Origin: Chitinophagales bacterium
GTDB taxonomy: Bacteria; Bacteroidota; Bacteroidia; Chitinophagales; Chitinophagaceae
DNA length: 64,000 nucleotides
Direction: 5' to 3'
NCBI GenBank assembly: GCA_017303455.1
Contig: JAFLBM010000004.1
Span: 1 to 64,000, forward strand
Made by a program: the position numbers and the translations under genes
The notes under the pieces: generated by a model
What the model was told of the DNA's origin: nothing
The model's database searches: none
Seen by the model: the letters and a program-made list of their open reading frames with translations, nothing else
Shown: one piece after another, positions 60,456 through 64,000 of the stretch
Numbering within the stretch: position 1 is the stretch's first letter
Layout of the letters: each line of letters starts with the position of its first letter

Positions 60456-61335
60456 GCTGGATTATTTTTCTTTCAATACGCATTAATAAAATGATATGAA
60501 TAATAAGTGCTGCGGCGATAATAGCAAACCCAATATAAAACCACTTGCTCAGGAATTCATTTTCTTTATACACGGCAAAAGCCAGCAGGATACCATAGAC
60601 CGGCTCCAGGTTATAGGTAAGGTTAACTGTAAATGCTGATAGCCGTTTCAGTGCATTGGCAGAAAGCTGGAAGGCGATCACGGAGCAAAACCAGGAAAGT
60701 ACCAATAACCATCCGAGGTCTTCCCAGTCCGGTAAAAAATTGTTAGTTGGGAATTGCTGCAGGTAAAAAGGTAACAGGATGGATAAAACAATAAATCCCC
60801 CGGTCTGTTGCCAGGTCAGCATCGTCTCCACGTTGATCCGCTTCAGGAACTCCCGGTTATAAATAGGAAACAAAGACGCCAGTAACGCCGATATTAACCC
60901 TACGATAATCCCGGTTTTGAATTGTGTGTCAAAATGAAAAATGATATAAATACCTGTCATTGTCAATAATCCCAGGAAAAGTTCCGTAATGTTGATCCGC
61001 TTTTTCAGGATCAGCGGTTCAAATAAGGCAGTGAAAAAGCTAATTGAAGAAAAACAAACCAATGCTACCGATACATTGGAATATTTAATGGAGCCATAGA
61101 AAGTGACCCAGTGCATGGCGGCAATAAAACCAACCCCGCTGATTTTAAGAATATCATACACAGGTATCCGCTGCAATTTTTTCATCAGGGAGAACAATAG
61201 CCACATCGTTGCAGCGGTGAACAACAGCCGGTACCAGACGATCATACCTTCATTAAAACTGATCAGTCGCCCGAGTATGCCCGTGAAGCCGGCCAGGAAA
61301 ACAGCGATATGTAATTGCAAAAAAGCCTTTTTCAT
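60442..61335 (-). CDS. EamA-family (DMT) transporter
   Basis: 297 aa, ten membrane helices in two EamA repeats. ATG 61335 is preferred; the TTG at 61344 has no support. Marks are FLAGFTGILGRLISFNEGMI, YGSIKYSNVSVALVCFSSIS and NLEPVYGILLAFAVYKENEF. EamA exporters move amino acids, sugars or metabolites. It overlaps the downstream methyltransferase gene by 14 bases, which suggests export of the methylated product or a shared regulator. Confidence 0.88.
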   Translation of the reverse strand: MKKAFLQLHIAVFLAGFTGILGRLISFNEGMIVWYRLLFTAATMWLLFSLMKKLQRIPVYDILKISGVGFIAAMHWVTFYGSIKYSNVSVALVCFSSISFFTALFEPLILKKRINITELFLGLLTMTGIYIIFHFDTQFKTGIIVGLISALLASLFPIYNREFLKRINVETMLTWQQTGGFIVLSILLPFYLQQFPTNNFLPDWEDLGWLLVLSWFCSVIAFQLSANALKRLSAFTVNLTYNLEPVYGILLAFAVYKENEFLSKWFYIGFAIIAAALIIHIILLMRIERKIIQHAAG

Positions 61336-61386
61336 TTGCAGCAACTATAGCCTGCAAACTAAAGAAAAGAAAGAAAAAGGAAGAGG

Positions 61387-62190
61387 TTATTTCGTTTCCG
61401 CCAGCACTTCATTTTGCTGCGCTGTTTTTACAGGAGAAATTTCAGCTTCTGTTTTTTTAACCCGGCTGCGGTAATTGGTAAAAAGGCTGTGCCAGCGGAG
61501 TTTGAGTACTCCAAGTATCCCTTCCTTTACAATGCCTTTATTCATTTTGGAAACACCATAAGTTCTGTCCTGGAAAATGATCGGCACTTCTTTGATCTTA
61601 AAGCCCAGTTTCCAGGTAGCGAATTTCATTTCGATCTGGAAAGCATAACCAACAAAAGCGATCTTATCCAGATCGATCGTTTCCAGTACTTCTTTCCGGT
61701 AACACATAAAACCAGCGGTCGGGTCTTTCACCGGCATCCAGGTAATGATCCTTGTATAGAGAGAACCGCCTTTTGATAAAGCGATCCGGTTAGCCGGCCA
61801 GTTCACCACGCCACCGCCTTTGGTATAGCGGGAACCAATAGCCAGGTCGGCCCCTTCATTTTTGCAGGCATTGTATAAGCGGGAAAGATCGTTGGGGTTG
61901 TGTGAGAAGTCGGCATCCATTTCAAAAATGAACTGGTAGTTGCGGGCAATGCCCCATTTAAATCCATGTATATAAGCGGTGCCTAATCCCAGTTTACCTT
62001 TTCTTTCTTCGATAAAAAGCTGACCCGGAAATTTCGACTGTAAATCTTTTACGATCTGTGCTGTTCCATCCGGAGAGCCATCATCTATTACCAGTACATG
62101 GAAATTTTCATTCAGGTTGAACACTGCATGAAGGATATTACTGATATTCTCCTTCTCGTTGTAGGTTGGTATGACTACTAATTTTTCCAA
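61387..62190 (-). CDS. Polyprenol-phosphate-mannose-synthase-like glycosyltransferase (GT2)
   Basis: 267 aa. IPTYNEKENISNILHAVFNL, VIDDGSPDGTAQIV, EMDADFSHNPNDL (the DxD) and GSRYTKGGGVVNWPANR are the DPM1 pattern. It transfers a sugar, likely mannose, from a nucleotide donor to a polyprenol phosphate. No TM anchor follows the catalytic domain. The C-terminal tail is Lys/Glu-rich. A full -7 box lies upstream (62216-62223). It links to mannose metabolism through the manA product. Confidence 0.92.
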   Translation of the reverse strand: MEKLVVIPTYNEKENISNILHAVFNLNENFHVLVIDDGSPDGTAQIVKDLQSKFPGQLFIEERKGKLGLGTAYIHGFKWGIARNYQFIFEMDADFSHNPNDLSRLYNACKNEGADLAIGSRYTKGGGVVNWPANRIALSKGGSLYTRIITWMPVKDPTAGFMCYRKEVLETIDLDKIAFVGYAFQIEMKFATWKLGFKIKEVPIIFQDRTYGVSKMNKGIVKEGILGVLKLRWHSLFTNYRSRVKKTEAEISPVKTAQQNEVLAETK

Positions 62191-62215
62191 GATTGCCAGT
62201 TACCTGTTTAAAGCT

Positions 62216-62223
62216 CAAATTTA
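62216..62223 (-). promoter_or_regulatory. -7 box TAAATTTG (minus strand) for the glycosyltransferase gene
   Basis: Reads CAAATTTA on the plus strand, a full TAnnTTTG match, 26 bases upstream of the start at 62190. Confidence 0.55.
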
Positions 62224-62278
62224 CAATAAACACCAAAAGAAGCCCTGTTAAAAATTATTAGCAGAAAAATTCTGCAGC

Positions 62279-63046
62279 TTAATTTTTCTTCAGCATCGTA
62301 CGGGTATATATCTCTGTCAGTTTTTGCTTGGTGTGTTGAGGGAAATCGCCTTTCATCATCCAGTCATAATACTGGGGTTCGCTTTTCAACACATCTGCAA
62401 CAGGGCGGCCTTTGAATTTCCCGAAATTGAATACTTCGGTACCGTTTTCCATGATAAAGCGGCGGGCAAAATCAACGATTACATCCTCGCCAATAGTTTT
62501 GAGAATGGTATCGACATTATTTCCGAGTTCGGGGTAGCGTTCCAGTTGTGCTTCCAGTATTTCATGCGTGGCAGCAGCATCCACTTCAGCACCATGGGCT
62601 CCTTCCAACGCTTTATTGCAGTAAAATTTATAGGCGGCTCCCAGCGTCCGGGGTTCCATTTTATGGAAAATATTCTGTACGTCCAGCAGTTTCCTGTTCT
62701 TCATGTCAAAATCCACCTGCACCCTTAAGAACTCTTCCATCAGCAGGGGTATGTCAAAACGGTTGGAGTTATAGCCAGCCAGGTCGCAGCCATCCAGCAT
62801 TTGCTTCAATTCGTGGGCTACCTGTTTAAAAGTAGGGGCATCTTTTACCATTTCATCTGTGATGCCATGTATTTCACTTGAAGCCTTAGGGATAGCCATT
62901 TCAGGGTTCAGGAGTTTCCGCTTTATGCTTTTAGTGCCATCCGGTAGTATCTTCACAATAGCGATCTCAACGATACGGTCCAGGCCAAGGTTCACCCCGG
63001 TTGTCTCCAGGTCTATGAAAGCAAGCGGTTTTTTCAATTGTAACAT
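62279..63046 (-). CDS. DnaQ-like 3'-5' exonuclease
   Basis: 255 aa. DEDDh exonuclease motifs are LAFIDLETTGVNLGLDRIVE (Asp, Glu), YNSNRFDIPLLMEEF (Asp), and the final His-Asp pair in HGAEVDAAATHEILEAQL. The C-terminal 80 residues contain FNFGKFKGRPVADVL and YDWMMKGDFPQHTK, as in stand-alone Bacteroidota exonucleases that are not DNA polymerase proofreaders. It may trim DNA or RNA ends. A near -7 box TACCTTTA (63083-63090, minus) lies upstream. Confidence 0.9.
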   Translation of the reverse strand: MLQLKKPLAFIDLETTGVNLGLDRIVEIAIVKILPDGTKSIKRKLLNPEMAIPKASSEIHGITDEMVKDAPTFKQVAHELKQMLDGCDLAGYNSNRFDIPLLMEEFLRVQVDFDMKNRKLLDVQNIFHKMEPRTLGAAYKFYCNKALEGAHGAEVDAAATHEILEAQLERYPELGNNVDTILKTIGEDVIVDFARRFIMENGTEVFNFGKFKGRPVADVLKSEPQYYDWMMKGDFPQHTKQKLTEIYTRTMLKKN

Positions 63047-63230
63047 CAGGTCAGTAATTTCTTTTCTGGTAAAATAGGGCGGTAAAGGTAAAGGAATAAG
63101 TGCTTTTTAGTGGAGAAATATTAATCCAGAATGCCCCGGCTCAGGTATAGATAACCAACCATTTAAGAGGAAACTCCTGCCGCAAAAAGACGCAATAGTC
63201 TTAAAAAAGGCAAAATCGGCATTCCTGCTA

Positions 63231-63238
63231 TATATTTG
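63231..63238 (+). promoter_or_regulatory. -7 box TATATTTG before the short lipoprotein and ytxJ
   Basis: Full TAnnTTTG match, 49 bases before the ATG at 63288. Confidence 0.5.
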
Positions 63239-63287
63239 CGTACTAATTACGGTCTCCTGTCGTTATAACAGCACAAAATATCCGACA

Positions 63288-63410
63288 ATGAAAAATAAGG
63301 TTTTAGCATCATTACTTTTAGTATCCCTGGTCTTTGCGATTTCATCCTGCTCCACTCAAAAATATGGTTGCCCCGGCAATCCGCAGGCTAATTTCAAATT
63401 CAAAGGCTGA
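63288..63410 (+). CDS. 40-aa lipoprotein with YGCPGNPQANFKFKG end
   Basis: Found by direct reading: MKNKVLASLLLVSLVFAISSC is a lipoprotein leader with lipobox (Cys21), followed by STQKYGCPGNPQANFKFKG. The mature part is only 20 residues, with one extra Cys. Short lipoproteins with a CPGNPQANYKF-like end seem familiar from Bacteroidota; this is memory and not a search. It has a promoter upstream and is 14 bases before ytxJ, so they are probably co-transcribed. Confidence 0.75.
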   Translation: MKNKVLASLLLVSLVFAISSCSTQKYGCPGNPQANFKFKG

Positions 63411-63424
63411 TTTTTTCCTCCATT

Positions 63425-63760
63425 ATGCATTGGACACACCTGACTACCGAAGATCAGTTGAATGATCTTATAGCTTCATCACACGATAAGCCCAAAGTGA
63501 TCTTTAAACACAGCACCCGCTGCAGCATCAGCCGCACGGCCCTGAACAGGGTTGAAAAGCTGAACAATGTGGAGGGAGTTGATTTTTATTTTCTTGATCT
63601 GCTGGTGCACCGCCCTGTTTCTAATAAAGTAGCAGAAGTATTTAACGTACACCATGAATCACCCCAGGTGTTACTGATAAAATCAGGAGAATGCGTGTAT
63701 GAGGAAAGCCACCTTGGTATCAGCACTGATGAGATACTGGAACAGGCCAAGGCTAATTAA
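63425..63760 (+). CDS. ytxJ: Bacillithiol-system monothiol protein YtxJ
   Basis: 111 aa thioredoxin-fold protein with a single active-site Cys33 (FKHSTRCSISRTALNR) in place of the CxxC pair, the mark of YtxJ-type monothiol bacilliredoxins. It would remove bacillithiol from mixed disulfides in the cytoplasm, which implies that this organism makes bacillithiol. The C-terminal SPQVLLIKSGECVYEESHLG is the cis-Pro region. It overlaps the stop of the convergent cyclase gene by three bases. Confidence 0.9.
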   Translation: MHWTHLTTEDQLNDLIASSHDKPKVIFKHSTRCSISRTALNRVEKLNNVEGVDFYFLDLLVHRPVSNKVAEVFNVHHESPQVLLIKSGECVYEESHLGISTDEILEQAKAN

Positions 63761-64000
63761 CCGGTTGTCTTTTTCCTGCTGAAGAGCCCTCGCCTCTTTT
63801 TCATCTTTTCTTCCTGTTGTTTTTGGGAAAGGAATACGGAGTAAAGCTCCACTTCCTGTTGCTTCCCCTTTAACTGGAATGAGCCCAATGTATCAACTTT
63901 AAGATATTTGGGCATTGTTACGTTTTCCACCACCCAGTCTGAAATAATAAAATCTGCATTAAGATCATGACATTTACCCAGCATCCGGGCGGTGGTATTC
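63757..64000 (-). CDS. C-terminal end of a class III adenylate/guanylate cyclase (partial)
   Basis: Runs off the right edge. The visible 81 codons start NTTARMLGKCHDLNADFIIS, which matches the class III cyclase segment that includes the Asn-x-x-x-Arg pair used for transition-state binding (NTTAR). The following LGSFQLKGKQQEVELYSVFL is the usual end of the cyclase domain. The last 25 residues are Lys/Arg-rich (KMKKRRGLFSRKK). The sensor part and the metal-binding Asp residues are outside the window. The ATG at 63984 is internal to the gene. Confidence 0.8.
   Translation of the reverse strand, partial: NTTARMLGKCHDLNADFIISDWVVENVTMPKYLKVDTLGSFQLKGKQQEVELYSVFLSQKQQEEKMKKRRGLFSRKKTTG

Overview
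The window reads as a chromosomal stretch from a Bacteroidota bacterium, most likely family Chitinophagaceae; the family is inference and Bacteroidota is firm. Supporting signs are the run rpmB-rpmG-DUF4295-ftsY-rimO, type IX secretion (T9SS) C-terminal sorting domains, TonB-dependent receptors of the OMP_b-brl_3 kind, TAnnTTTG promoter boxes, and signal peptides that are almost all cut just before a glutamine. No rRNA, tRNA or CRISPR array is visible.

Layout. 0-8.9 kb: tail of an IS4-like transposase, a Tat-exported DinB-like protein, a methylcrotonyl-CoA-type carboxyltransferase, RNase HI, a Dph6-like PP-loop protein, a DUF6580 membrane protein, mannose-6-phosphate isomerase, a YraN-like nuclease, a cysteine-cluster protein, a lipoprotein and XerD. 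9.0-14.2 kb: a surface-sensing cluster with two T9SS-tailed proteins divergent from an ECF sigma factor and its membrane partner ending in a TonB domain, then a DUF2911 protein. 14.3-18.8 kb: a tightly coupled operon of PIG-L deacetylase, two microproteins (58 and 41 aa) and a sodium:solute symporter. 19-26.5 kb: M14 carboxypeptidase, gamma-glutamyltransferase, DUF1572 protein, small barrel, serine hydrolase and small unknowns. 26.5-31.7 kb: ppk1, rimO, ftsY and the ribosomal protein genes. 31.8-44.6 kb: TonB receptor, lpdA, surface or secreted proteins, M43 protease, glutaminyl cyclase, methyltransferase, HU-CCDC81-like membrane protein and a beta-barrel. 44.6-64 kb: 1012-aa TPR protein, DoxX, thioesterase, S2P protease, DacB, CinA, an E2 acyltransferase, histidine phosphatase, S9 peptidase, methyltransferase, EamA exporter, a dolichol-phosphate-mannose-synthase-like transferase, exonuclease, a short lipoprotein, YtxJ and the end of a nucleotide cyclase.

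The most unusual feature is at 52.3-52.75 kb. A DUF559 (VSR-like) endonuclease domain flanked by GC-rich hairpin inverted repeats lies in frame inside cinA and splits a conserved segment without breaking the reading frame. The same hairpin family bounds a 92-bp non-coding element at the ftsY start codon, and a solitary copy lies downstream of dacB. That solitary copy is itself interrupted by a 21-bp palindrome. Related 15-21 bp palindromes sit inside other repeats elsewhere in the window. Together these suggest a nested set of miniature mobile repeats, one kind carrying a nuclease. Many intergenic gaps also hold degenerate period-7 repeats.

Much of the gene content serves the cell envelope: exported proteins whose mature ends begin with Gln, a glutaminyl cyclase that could cap them, TonB-linked signalling, and several peptidases.
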